NCBI GenBank assembly: GCA_964351885.1 | Contig: CAYGPP010000180.1 | Location: 1 to 6,493 of the forward strand | Reading direction: 5' to 3' | Length of the DNA stretch: 6,493 bases | DNA from: Marinoscillum sp964351885 | Lineage (GTDB): Bacteria; Bacteroidota; Bacteroidia; Cytophagales; Cyclobacteriaceae | Shown here: piece after piece, positions 1 to 6,493 of the stretch | How the letters are laid out: each line of letters starts with the position of its first letter | Numbering within the stretch: the stretch's first letter is position 1 | The notes under the pieces: generated by a model | Told to the model about the DNA's origin: nothing | What the model saw: only the letters and a program-made list of their open reading frames with translations | Database searches by the model: none | Position numbers and translations under genes: made by a program

Positions 1-1
1 T

Positions 2-2089
2 TAGATTGACATCTTCAAAATATTTCAGTAGTTCTTCAGTAATTATAAAATTCTGTGAAGAATCACTCAATTTCGTTTTGAAGAAGATCATAAATCTTCT
101 TAGGTAATTAAGCGTAACCATCGAAACCCCATTTCCAACGAGGGCATTATTTGCATCATTCCATTCTGGACGCTGAGTATTCATCCAAATACCCCCTTCT
201 GGAATGAAATTGGACATTTTAGCTAGGGTAGTTGCTAAAATTTTTTCTATTAGCGTGACTTTAAGCACTTGATTAGAACTATCGGTCAAAAGTGCTCCAT
301 CTCCTCCGATTTCATCCCGACGATTTCTAATTGTCGCATCTAATGCATGATCAAATAGAATGGTGTCTTTTGGATTCGCCAATAGATCCTCATAAGATTT
401 GATTTTATAAGGAACATTGGCATATACGAACAATTCCTCATTGAAAAACTGCTCCAATCTTTTTGGGTGGTGGTCTTCTGAAGATTCTAGAAGCTTCAAT
501 AAGTAAATGATCTGATGATCTCCCCAATACCCAATGTAAGACCATGGGTCGTCCTCCTCAATAGCTTCCCAATCAAAACCATCTTTGGTAACTCTGTAAG
601 GATTGTAGCCATCGAATGTACTTGCATTCAAAAACTTAACAATCATACTCTCCAAAAACTCAGGATAAGATTTGCCAAGTACCTCCCAATTTTGGAAAAT
701 ATCCCGCCAGTTTCCCTCATAATCAAGAATTTTGGAGCCATCCACTTCGCTCTTGGTATTGATGGAAAATTTGTTCCATGGTCGACTCGGATCTCCGTGC
801 CTCCTGCTAAACTTTAATGGTAAATATTCAAGAACCAATCTCTTGAAATCACTATTCCCACCCCGCTCAGCCAAATTCTTTAGATCATTCAAGGAAAATT
901 TATCCGCTAATTCCACTAATAAATCCGCATTGCTATCAAAAATTTCCCTGTTGGCTTGTCTGAGATAATTCTTAAAATCCCATTTTTCAATTACGTAGTT
1001 ATTATCAAAGATCCCTCCCCGCATGATATTGAAGAGCGTATTGGAATAATGTCTACCCGTTCGCTTTTTATCAGCTGTGATTTGAAATCCATCAGAAGCG
1101 GCAACTAGCTTCATTAATTCAATGCTACCCGCTTCAATATCCTCATTTACCGATTGGAGCAATTCCTTGCTATTCGCAATTTCGTGAGATAAACCAGCGA
1201 TGAAAGAAGCACTCTTGTTGACATCAGCTACTAATATCCAATCCTTTTTCTCATCTGCAGATAATGAGACAGATTCAGAAACAAAGTATGCTCCTTTTCG
1301 CGCCTTAATATCTACTTCCTGTGATAGTGAAAATCCCTTCCTGAATGCAGGAAGCTGATCAGAGCAAATCAGATATTTGGGATTGTCGAGTCCAAATGAC
1401 CAAACAGTATTGGCTTTCAATGCCTCACTTGGTTCCGCTCGATCAACAATCATGGCACTTAAAGCATAGATACCGAGTCCCAAACCTGCCTCTAATTCGC
1501 TTTTCTTGTATGCATCCACGAGGTTACTTCTAATCCCTTGCAGATCAGGAGATACGCCATAAGGCATAATGTTTTGGATACCATCGAGGAAGGTGACCTG
1601 AATATCGCTCTTAGAATGATTAATTAGAACACTCTTCCTTACGAAACCGTACTTGTCACTTGAATTCCATTGATAACTAAAGGTTAAGCCTAAGTCATGG
1701 TTGATCTCCTCAAACAACAACTTATTTCCGTAAAAATTCTTATACAGGTTCTGGCTGGTATTGAAAACTCCCAACTGTCTCTCAGAAAAAGGCTCCCATA
1801 CTTTGAGCCCTTCACTCGTCTCAACCTGGAAGATTGATTTACTCCCTGTGATATCCGCAGCTTCTATCAGTTTATCATCAGTATAGTAAGGAAATAATGC
1901 ATTTTCAGCATCCTTACGCCCAGCAGTAAGGCCTCCATTGCTCGATATGAACATCCAATGATTGGAACTACTTACAACACTCATAAAGAACGGACGCATC
2001 TTATCGACATTAGATATTCGATAAAAAATCTCATTGTCAATGAGGGTCGTTTCTAGAGAAGTAATTTTTGTGTCTAAACTGGGTTTCAT
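2..2089 (-). CDS. Putative clan GH-Q glycoside phosphorylase, GH149-like (beta-1,3-glucan phosphorylase candidate), C-terminus missing
   Basis: I translated the minus strand from the ATG at 2089-2087. The frame stays open to the window edge, giving 696 residues with no stop, so the 3' part is missing. An in-frame TAA at 2110-2108 makes this ATG the first available, and an AAGG lies five bases upstream. There is no signal peptide (MKPSLDTKI...), so the protein should be cytosolic. Visible motifs: an N-terminal SSNGGLTAGR (49-58) leading into NALFPYYTDDK (63-73), HGDPSRPWNKF (431-441), YEGNWRDIFQNWE (457-469), SYIGYWGDHQ (517-526) and RPEWNDAN around Asp645. The WND motif resembles the general-acid Asp region of GH94 cellobiose phosphorylases. 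Members of this clan cleave beta-glucosidic bonds with phosphate, releasing alpha-glucose 1-phosphate. The length (over 696 residues, family members about 1,100) and the SusCD/GH neighbourhood favour GH149. GH161, GH94 or an uncharacterised sister group remain possible. Membership of the phosphorylase-like superfamily is likely; the exact family and substrate are inferred from memory of the motifs. Confidence 0.7.
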   Translation of the reverse strand, partial: MKPSLDTKITSLETTLIDNEIFYRISNVDKMRPFFMSVVSSSNHWMFISSNGGLTAGRKDAENALFPYYTDDKLIEAADITGSKSIFQVETSEGLKVWEPFSERQLGVFNTSQNLYKNFYGNKLLFEEINHDLGLTFSYQWNSSDKYGFVRKSVLINHSKSDIQVTFLDGIQNIMPYGVSPDLQGIRSNLVDAYKKSELEAGLGLGIYALSAMIVDRAEPSEALKANTVWSFGLDNPKYLICSDQLPAFRKGFSLSQEVDIKARKGAYFVSESVSLSADEKKDWILVADVNKSASFIAGLSHEIANSKELLQSVNEDIEAGSIELMKLVAASDGFQITADKKRTGRHYSNTLFNIMRGGIFDNNYVIEKWDFKNYLRQANREIFDSNADLLVELADKFSLNDLKNLAERGGNSDFKRLVLEYLPLKFSRRHGDPSRPWNKFSINTKSEVDGSKILDYEGNWRDIFQNWEVLGKSYPEFLESMIVKFLNASTFDGYNPYRVTKDGFDWEAIEEDDPWSYIGYWGDHQIIYLLKLLESSEDHHPKRLEQFFNEELFVYANVPYKIKSYEDLLANPKDTILFDHALDATIRNRRDEIGGDGALLTDSSNQVLKVTLIEKILATTLAKMSNFIPEGGIWMNTQRPEWNDANNALVGNGVSMVTLNYLRRFMIFFKTKLSDSSQNFIITEELLKYFEDVNL

Positions 2090-2094
2090 TAATA

Positions 2095-2098
2095 CCTT
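2095..2098 (-). promoter_or_regulatory. Possible Shine-Dalgarno-like site of the phosphorylase gene
   Basis: On the minus strand AAGG sits five bases before the ATG (AATAAGGTATTA then ATG). Purine-rich Shine-Dalgarno sites are not the rule in Bacteroidota, so this may be chance. It does agree with the only ATG left after the in-frame stop at 2110-2108. Confidence 0.35.
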
Positions 2099-2194
2099 AT
2101 TGATGTTTTATAAAAAGATGGTCTCAAAAAATGCCAAAAAGTGATTTCAAAAAATTCAATTTTATACCATACTTGTGAAGTGGACTATAGGTAC

Positions 2195-2213
2195 TTCTGT
2201 TTTATAAACAGAA
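2195..2213. repeat. Short AT-rich perfect inverted repeat in the hydrolase-phosphorylase gap
   Basis: Eight-base arms TTCTGTTT and AAACAGAA flank the three-base loop TAT. The hairpin lies 17 bases beyond the hydrolase stop. Read on the minus strand it is followed by GAAGTACC-type sequence rather than a T-run, and only two of the eight pairs are G-C. It is therefore a poor intrinsic terminator. It could be a weak 3'-end or processing hairpin, or an operator for the downstream gene. The remainder of the 140-base gap (2090-2229) is AT-rich and shows no small gene. Confidence 0.45.
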
Positions 2214-2229
2214 ATAATTTTGGCCGAAA

Positions 2230-3534
2230 TTACTCCACCGACATAGCTGTTTTATTCTCTTTTGCTTTTAAAACTGATTCTAATACTTGGATCTTGGAAA
2301 AATACGTTTCTACATCCTTATGACTGATTTCCTCATCCATTGGGCTAAATGAATGCACTTCTTGTAATGCAAAATACGCAGCTCTAGGATATAGGGTATA
2401 TAAGCCTTGCTCGTCTGACTCTCCCTTTGCACATATGCCAAACCACTCTTCATTCATGTTATTTTGCCCGTTCACAAAATCTGAGGAATATCCACCATTC
2501 ACCCATGACGCATTGTTATCGTGTATATCAAGATTTTTAGTTTGACCAAACTTCCACCATCCATCGCTAAACTGAAAAGTGAAACCACCTATTGAATTAC
2601 CAGATTTACCTAAACCTGCGGCGTTCTGATAAATCTCCTTCCAGTTCTCCACTGCAAAAATTGCTTGGGTCTTTTGATCCTCCTGATTAGTCACGGCATT
2701 ATATGCATCAGCGCCAAACTCTGTAAACATGATTGGCATATCCAATACCCGCTTCACATGTTTGAAGGCATTTCCAAATGACTTCCCTCTATACATATTC
2801 ACCCCGTAGATATCTATGTCTTTACACTCTTGGGCAATTAATTTGATGTAGACCACATCTCCATTGCATATCGCGATCGGATGTGAACTATCCAAAGTTT
2901 TCATTTCCAGAGTAGCGTCATTCATGAGTTTGTATAAGGGGCGTCCCTGTTTCTCACCTATCTGCTTTTTGAGTTTTTTATCGTTTGGAAAATCCTCCGT
3001 TTCTCCGCCTTCCCAGAAAAGTCCGTAGTTATTCTCATTACCTAATAGATAAAGCAAAAGTCCTGGAGTGTCTTTGTATATCTCTACCATTTCTTTAGTC
3101 TCATAGATAAGCTTGTCTCTTGTGATAGGGTCAGTATAATCAGTAGCCGATACCCATTCGCCATTTAACGTCAGTCCATATCTACCAAATGCATGATTAA
3201 TCATGGTATAAATACCGTAGTTATCATAGATGTATTGAATCCACTTTGGAGGCACTCCAGTGTATTGCCTGACGGCATTTACGCCTATATTCTTCAACAT
3301 CGACATTTCATTATCGAGTGCGGCCTTGATGATCTCATCTGGCTGAGTCCAAATGCTGTAATCGAAATTGGTTCCGATTGGAAAGTAATCCCAATTCATC
3401 CCATTGATAATAAAATCTTGACCATCAACGATCAACTTGAAATCTCCACGCTCCTTCTCCACGGATACAATGCTTTGAGCCATTGAATCCAAAGTCGCAA
3501 AAAATAATAGCCACAATAATAGTATGTTCTTCAT
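2230..3534 (-). CDS. Secreted clan GH-A glycoside hydrolase, GH2_C-like TIM barrel (family unassigned)
   Basis: This is a complete 434-residue protein. Residues 1-20 (MKNILLLWLLFFATLDSMAQ) form a signal peptide with the MAQ end common in Bacteroidota. There is no lipobox cysteine, so a soluble periplasmic or secreted enzyme is expected. The body looks like a single (beta/alpha)8 barrel: strand 1 is INGMNWDYFPIG (43-54), the probable acid/base Glu167 sits in LLGNENNYG (163-171), and the probable nucleophile Glu272 sits in MFTEFGADA (269-277). The later FQFSDGWWKFGQ (320-331) fits an aromatic substrate cleft. Two catalytic glutamates, after strands 4 and 7, are the clan GH-A pattern of retaining glycosidases. 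Similar stand-alone proteins are usually labelled GH2 TIM-barrel proteins although they lack the GH2 N-terminal sandwich domains. GH158, GH17 or GH72-type beta-1,3-glucan enzymes are alternatives. The gene follows susD after a terminator and precedes a cytosolic phosphorylase, suggesting that it trims or rearranges imported oligosaccharides. The last 35 residues are a charged, probably helical tail. Confidence 0.85.
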   Translation of the reverse strand: MKNILLLWLLFFATLDSMAQSIVSVEKERGDFKLIVDGQDFIINGMNWDYFPIGTNFDYSIWTQPDEIIKAALDNEMSMLKNIGVNAVRQYTGVPPKWIQYIYDNYGIYTMINHAFGRYGLTLNGEWVSATDYTDPITRDKLIYETKEMVEIYKDTPGLLLYLLGNENNYGLFWEGGETEDFPNDKKLKKQIGEKQGRPLYKLMNDATLEMKTLDSSHPIAICNGDVVYIKLIAQECKDIDIYGVNMYRGKSFGNAFKHVKRVLDMPIMFTEFGADAYNAVTNQEDQKTQAIFAVENWKEIYQNAAGLGKSGNSIGGFTFQFSDGWWKFGQTKNLDIHDNNASWVNGGYSSDFVNGQNNMNEEWFGICAKGESDEQGLYTLYPRAAYFALQEVHSFSPMDEEISHKDVETYFSKIQVLESVLKAKENKTAMSVE

Positions 3535-3580
3535 AGTCTCATTTCAAATTAATACGAGAGCCAATTGAAATATCAATATT

Positions 3581-3608
3581 TAATGTCTAATGGTTAATGA
3601 TTAATGAT
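3581..3608. repeat. Four-unit 7-bp imperfect tandem repeat (TAATGNN)
   Basis: Four consecutive heptamers are in exact register: TAATGTC (3581-3587), TAATGGT (3588-3594), TAATGAT (3595-3601) and TAATGAT (3602-3608). The TAATG core is invariant. The array lies 47 bases upstream of the hydrolase start codon, and downstream of the candidate promoter at 3707-3736. It would therefore fall in the 5' untranslated region if that promoter is real. It may be a slippage-prone tract or simple AT-rich drift. Confidence 0.75.
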
Positions 3609-3706
3609 CGAGCAAATTTGAAATTTCCGATATCTCGATTTTATTTGGACTTTCTGTAATCGACTTGATCTGACATTTCTTGTTAAACTATTTTGCAGCC
3701 CACTTG

Positions 3707-3736
3707 AAAAAGTAAATCTTATCTTGTGTTAACAAA
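3707..3736 (-). promoter_or_regulatory. Candidate Bacteroidota-type promoter for the hydrolase gene
   Basis: On the minus strand TTTG (3736-3733) is followed after 18 bases by TACTTTTT (3714-3707). The Bacteroidota sigma-ABfr consensus is TTTG, about 19-21 bases, then TAnnTTTG. Here the -7 element matches at all specified positions except the final G, and the spacer is one base short. Transcription would start near 3700, leaving a leader of about 165 bases. It lies just beyond the susD terminator, where a new promoter would be needed. AT-rich DNA yields such matches easily. Confidence 0.4.
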
Positions 3737-3747
3737 ATTTTTCGAGA

Positions 3748-3792
3748 CAAAAAAGAATACCACCAATTGACTCAATGTTCAATTGGTGGTAT
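3748..3792 (-). terminator. Intrinsic terminator downstream of susD
   Basis: Perfect 14-base arms at 3792-3779 and 3770-3757 (core ACCACCAATTG paired with CAATTGGTGGT) enclose an 8-base loop. On the minus strand they are followed by TCTTTTTTGTC. The hairpin begins 11 bases after the susD stop codon. Stem length, central G-C pairs and the T-run make this a convincing Rho-independent terminator for the susC-susD transcript. It could also act as a partial terminator or RNA-stabilising 3' end that lowers expression of the genes downstream. Confidence 0.9.
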
Positions 3793-3803
3793 CATTAAGC
3801 TAA

Positions 3804-5348
3804 TTAATAGCCCTCATTTTGTACCAAAACACCATTTGACAAATCGATCTCTGTCTGAGGAATTGGAATAAACCCTCTTGTTGCAGGATCATAAGTCACA
3901 CTATATGCCTCTGCCGGACCCGTATAATTAGGTCCGATAATACCACTTTGAGTTATTTCTGCTGCCAGTTGTCCCCTTCTCATGAGATCATAATATCTAT
4001 GTCCTTCACCAGAAAGTTCCATTCTTCTTTCATTGAACAACGCATCTTCAGAGTATACGGCTATTGGCGCCAATCCGACTCTATCTCTGACCGTATTGAT
4101 ATGAGCCACATTGTTACCCAATTCTGCGGCCATCAATAAGACATCTGCAAATCGAATTGCTCTGTAGTTAGTTTTATTATGTAACTCAGGTGTTCCAACA
4201 GTACCTCTATCTGCAAATCGAGTAGTATACTTCGCATTGTAATATCCAGTGTATTGATAAGAAGCGCGATTCAAGGAAGTACCAGTTTCAGCCAATAAAT
4301 CTGCTTGGGTCATAATAGTCAGACTCTGGCGAGGATCACCATTCATAGCGAGATAAAGTTTATGAGAAGGAATTGCAAATGCCCAACCTCTATAAAAAAT
4401 GGTTGATCCTGCAATTCGAGGACCCATCATTTGAGCACCCAGATTTCCCTCTACATATTGTTCAGAACCCCAATCTCCTTGAACTGGTTCTCCAGCATAG
4501 GATACTTCAAATACACTTTCTACACCAAACTCTTCAGCCTCTGTGAAGACTGATGCGTAATCAGTTAACAAAGCGTGACCGCTATTGGCAATTATGTCCT
4601 CTAACTCTGCAAGTACATAAGCATTATCTATAGCTGTGCCGTTCGCACTGAGACCAGCTCCGTATACGCCATTCTCAAATAAATACACGCGTCCCAATAG
4701 CGCTTTAGCTGCCCACTTGGTTGCTCTACCCCCTGTAACAGGTGACTCTGGCAATACTGCAATAGCATCAACCAGGTCCGCTGCGATTTGATTATAAACT
4801 ATCCCAGGGCTGACCTGCGGCACATTCGCCTCGGATGGACTCTGAGGTTCTAGTGTCAGAACAACATTCTCGAAAAATCTTACTTGCTCGAAGTAGAAAT
4901 AGGCTCTCAAAAATTTACACTCAGCTATGATACCAGCCTTGAATTCTTCTGTGGTATTCTCAAGAGCCTCTGCATTTTTGATCGTGAAATTCGCCCTGTA
5001 GATACCATAGTAGTTTCTCTTCCAGATAGACTGTGATTTAGCATTTGCACTTGATATACTAAATGTATTGAACTCGTCTGCCTCAGCTCCATCACCAGCA
5101 TCTTGTCCTCCTGCAAAGGCATCATCGGACATAGTCTCTACCATTACCAAATAGTCAGACCATGAAAGGCCGTACCCTTTCTGATGTCCTAAAACATCAT
5201 AAGTCGCAATCAGTGATTCTGTCACCTGATCTTCCGTCTTGAAATAAACAGAGGATAACAATGTTCCTTTAGGTGAAGTCTCTAGGAATTCTTCTCCGCA
5301 AGCGGAAAATATCCCAGTTAGAATGAATAATATTATAATTTTTTTCAT
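3804..5348 (-). CDS. SusD/RagB-type outer-membrane nutrient-binding lipoprotein
   Basis: This is a complete 514-residue protein, normal for the family. It acts on the cell surface as the lid of the SusC transporter, binding glycans and handing oligosaccharides to the barrel. The N-terminus MKKIIILFILTGIFSAC has a lipobox with Cys17 as the lipidation site. The acidic GEE that follows resembles the Bacteroidota surface-export signal. Family landmarks are FLETSPKG (21-28), YYGIYRANFTIKNAE (103-117), CKFLRAYFYFEQVRFFE (144-160), the TPR-like ATKWAAKALLGRVYLF (209-224), INTVRDRVGL (417-426), ERRMELSGEGHRYYDLMR (440-457) and the closing FIPIPQTEIDLSNG (493-506). The start lies 17 bases after the susC stop in an A-rich leader, so the two genes are surely co-transcribed. 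An intrinsic terminator follows. The segment AELGNNVAHIN (408-418) is several residues shorter than the usual helix-turn-helix there. The ligand cannot be read from the sequence; the neighbouring enzymes suggest a beta-glucan. Confidence 0.97.
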   Translation of the reverse strand: MKKIIILFILTGIFSACGEEFLETSPKGTLLSSVYFKTEDQVTESLIATYDVLGHQKGYGLSWSDYLVMVETMSDDAFAGGQDAGDGAEADEFNTFSISSANAKSQSIWKRNYYGIYRANFTIKNAEALENTTEEFKAGIIAECKFLRAYFYFEQVRFFENVVLTLEPQSPSEANVPQVSPGIVYNQIAADLVDAIAVLPESPVTGGRATKWAAKALLGRVYLFENGVYGAGLSANGTAIDNAYVLAELEDIIANSGHALLTDYASVFTEAEEFGVESVFEVSYAGEPVQGDWGSEQYVEGNLGAQMMGPRIAGSTIFYRGWAFAIPSHKLYLAMNGDPRQSLTIMTQADLLAETGTSLNRASYQYTGYYNAKYTTRFADRGTVGTPELHNKTNYRAIRFADVLLMAAELGNNVAHINTVRDRVGLAPIAVYSEDALFNERRMELSGEGHRYYDLMRRGQLAAEITQSGIIGPNYTGPAEAYSVTYDPATRGFIPIPQTEIDLSNGVLVQNEGY

Positions 5349-5365
5349 CGTTGTTTTTTTATCAA

Positions 5366-6493
5366 TTAAAACGTAACAGAAGTTCCAATTCGAAAAGTCC
5401 TTGCTTGAGGATAGATCCCTCTATCAATTCCCATGTCTCTCACACTTGATACTCCAGACCCACCAAAATCTACCGGTGCACCTACCTCAGGATCTGGTCC
5501 TTCATATTTCGTGAAAGTAAAAATATTCTCGGCTGAGACATAAACCCTCCAATTGGCACATTTAAATTTTTCCAAAACATTAGATGGAAGGTTATAGCCA
5601 ATCTGCATATTCCTTATTCTCATAAATGAACCATTCTGAATATTGAGCAGATCATTGGCTCTAGTGTAATTCTCGTTCGCATCAGTTGCCGTGAATCTAG
5701 GTACGGAATTGCTTGGGTTCTCAGCCGTCCATCTATCCAAAATGTAAGTTTGCTTATTAGATGTCCTAATATCTGGTCGATTGATCCCGTTAAATATTTC
5801 ATTTCCTGCTTGCCCTACTAAAAGCGCTGAAAAGTCAAAGTTTTTGTAATCAAAAGACAAAGTAGACCCAAATGTCCAATCTGGTATCGGACTGCCAAGG
5901 GCAGTTCTATCTGCATCAGTAATTGATCCATCTCCATCTGTATCTACATATCGAATATCTCCAGGCTTAGCATTTGGCTGTATTGGATCTCCTGATGAGC
6001 TTATATGAGCAAATACTTCAGCATCAGACTGGAAAATTCCATCTGTTTTAAAACCAAAGAAACTGGTTACTGGTAGGCCTTCTATCGTTCTGGTTACTTC
6101 TCCAGCTAGCGCCCAACTTGCACCCTGAATAAAGCCGGCTTCATTCGCCACCTCTATCATGGTATTATTATTCTTCGCAGCATTAAAGCCAATCGAATAC
6201 TTAAAGTCGTTTACTTCGTTTCTCCAATTTATTGAAAACTCGATCCCTTCATTTTCCATTATCCCAATGTTTGCAAAACTCAACGGCACACCAATACTTG
6301 ATAGACCTATTTCTTCTTGCAACAAATCTTTGGTTGTCTTTTTATAATAATCGAAAGTAGCAGTCAATCTATCATCAAAGAATCCCGTTTCTAACCCAAT
6401 ATCCAATTGCTCAGATGTCTCCCATTTGATATCTTGATTTTCAACATATGAAGGAACAGCACCAGGAGCAGCACCATTGGCAAGATTATAGGC
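5366..6493 (-). CDS. SusC/RagA-type TonB-dependent outer-membrane transporter, C-terminal part
   Basis: The frame is open from the window edge to the TAA at 5368-5366, giving the last 375 residues of a protein that is normally about 1,000 residues long. The signal peptide, carboxypeptidase-like domain, TonB box and plug therefore lie outside the window. What remains is the distal beta-barrel. Typical SusC features are VENQDIKWETSEQLDIGLE near the left end of the visible protein, FFDDRLTATFDYYKKTTKDLL, FGFKTDGIFQSDAEV, the Asp-rich DTDGDGSITDADR loop, LGSPIPDWTFG, FMRIRNMQIGYNLP and a C-terminal RTFRIGTSVTF. That ending, with a terminal Phe, is the signal recognised by the outer-membrane BAM machinery. 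The protein imports SusD-bound oligosaccharides using TonB-ExbBD energy. It is followed after 17 bases by its partner susD. There is no frameshift in the visible part. A TTG at 6406-6404 is an internal leucine codon, not a start. Confidence 0.96.
   Translation of the reverse strand, partial: AYNLANGAAPGAVPSYVENQDIKWETSEQLDIGLETGFFDDRLTATFDYYKKTTKDLLQEEIGLSSIGVPLSFANIGIMENEGIEFSINWRNEVNDFKYSIGFNAAKNNNTMIEVANEAGFIQGASWALAGEVTRTIEGLPVTSFFGFKTDGIFQSDAEVFAHISSSGDPIQPNAKPGDIRYVDTDGDGSITDADRTALGSPIPDWTFGSTLSFDYKNFDFSALLVGQAGNEIFNGINRPDIRTSNKQTYILDRWTAENPSNSVPRFTATDANENYTRANDLLNIQNGSFMRIRNMQIGYNLPSNVLEKFKCANWRVYVSAENIFTFTKYEGPDPEVGAPVDFGGSGVSSVRDMGIDRGIYPQARTFRIGTSVTF

Larger units (their letters stand above)
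3535..3803 (-). other. Intergenic region between susD and the hydrolase gene
   Basis: This 269-base non-coding gap is AT-rich. In transcription order it holds the susD terminator, a possible promoter, a loose inverted repeat (arms ATCGAG at 3607-3612 and CTCGAT at 3634-3639, with AAATTTGAAATTT at 3614-3626 between them) and a 7-bp tandem repeat. I see no open frame with a credible start in it, and no tRNA or recognisable riboswitch. Its size and content make it the likely site of independent control of the hydrolase and, perhaps, phosphorylase genes. Confidence 0.6.

Noticed and set aside
515..968. Two overlapping plus-strand open frames
   Set aside because: They lie opposite the phosphorylase frame, overlap each other, have no family resemblance, and their peptides look like antisense translations.
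2..2089. Possible frameshift or decay in the left third, because no short complete gene is found there
   Set aside because: Hand translation from the ATG at 2089 shows one uninterrupted minus-strand frame with coherent family motifs up to the edge; the gene is simply cut by the window.
2090..2229. Promoter for the phosphorylase gene in the short gap
   Set aside because: TAAAATTG-like and TTTG-like words occur, but none pair at the 19-21 base spacing with good matches; in AT-rich DNA this is not convincing.
3193..3486. 97-codon plus-strand open frame
   Set aside because: It is antisense to the N-terminal part of the hydrolase, which has a signal peptide and catalytic motifs; there is no independent support.
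3545..3580. TATTG-19-TATTAATTTG as a second promoter close to the hydrolase start
   Set aside because: The -7 element needs an extra base, the -33 element is imperfect, and the transcript would be almost leaderless.
4925..5125. 66-codon minus-strand open frame in another phase
   Set aside because: It lies entirely inside the well-supported susD gene and has no recognisable motif.
5349..5365. Regulatory site or terminator between susC and susD
   Set aside because: The gap is only 17 bases, A-rich, without dyad symmetry; it fits a plain translational leader within an operon.
6404..6406. TTG as a start codon for a 346-residue SusC-like protein
   Set aside because: The same frame continues upstream to the window edge with typical SusC barrel sequence, so the codon is an internal leucine.

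Overview
The window looks like chromosomal DNA from a Bacteroidota bacterium, probably an environmental or marine Cytophagia/Flavobacteriia-type carbohydrate degrader. The evidence is a SusC/SusD pair, a Bacteroidota-style lipoprotein signal, an AT-rich composition and A-rich rather than Shine-Dalgarno-like translation starts. All genes lie on the minus strand, so the biological order runs from high to low coordinates. No RNA gene, insertion sequence, integrase or CRISPR array was seen.

Layout in transcription order: (1) 6493-5366, the C-terminal 375 residues of a SusC-type TonB-dependent outer-membrane transporter, cut by the window edge. (2) 5348-3804, a complete SusD/RagB-type surface lipoprotein that starts 17 bases after the susC stop. 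(3) A strong intrinsic terminator at 3792-3748 just after susD. (4) A 269-base gap holding a possible Bacteroidota-type promoter, a four-unit 7-bp tandem repeat and a loose inverted repeat. (5) 3534-2230, a secreted clan GH-A (GH2_C-like TIM-barrel) glycoside hydrolase. (6) A 140-base gap with a small AT-rich hairpin. (7) 2089-2, the first 696 residues of a large cytosolic protein that looks like a clan GH-Q inverting phosphorylase. It is most likely related to GH149 beta-1,3-glucan phosphorylases (GH94 and GH161 are the relatives to exclude), and it runs off the left edge.

Together this reads as part of a polysaccharide utilisation locus. SusCD would bind and import oligosaccharides across the outer membrane, and the exported hydrolase or transglycosylase would trim them in the periplasm. 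The cytosolic phosphorylase would then release a sugar 1-phosphate from the imported products, saving ATP. If the GH149 resemblance holds, the substrate is probably a beta-1,3-glucan such as laminarin, callose or curdlan. This is an inference: no GH16, GH17 or GH3 enzyme, regulator or inner-membrane transporter is visible here.
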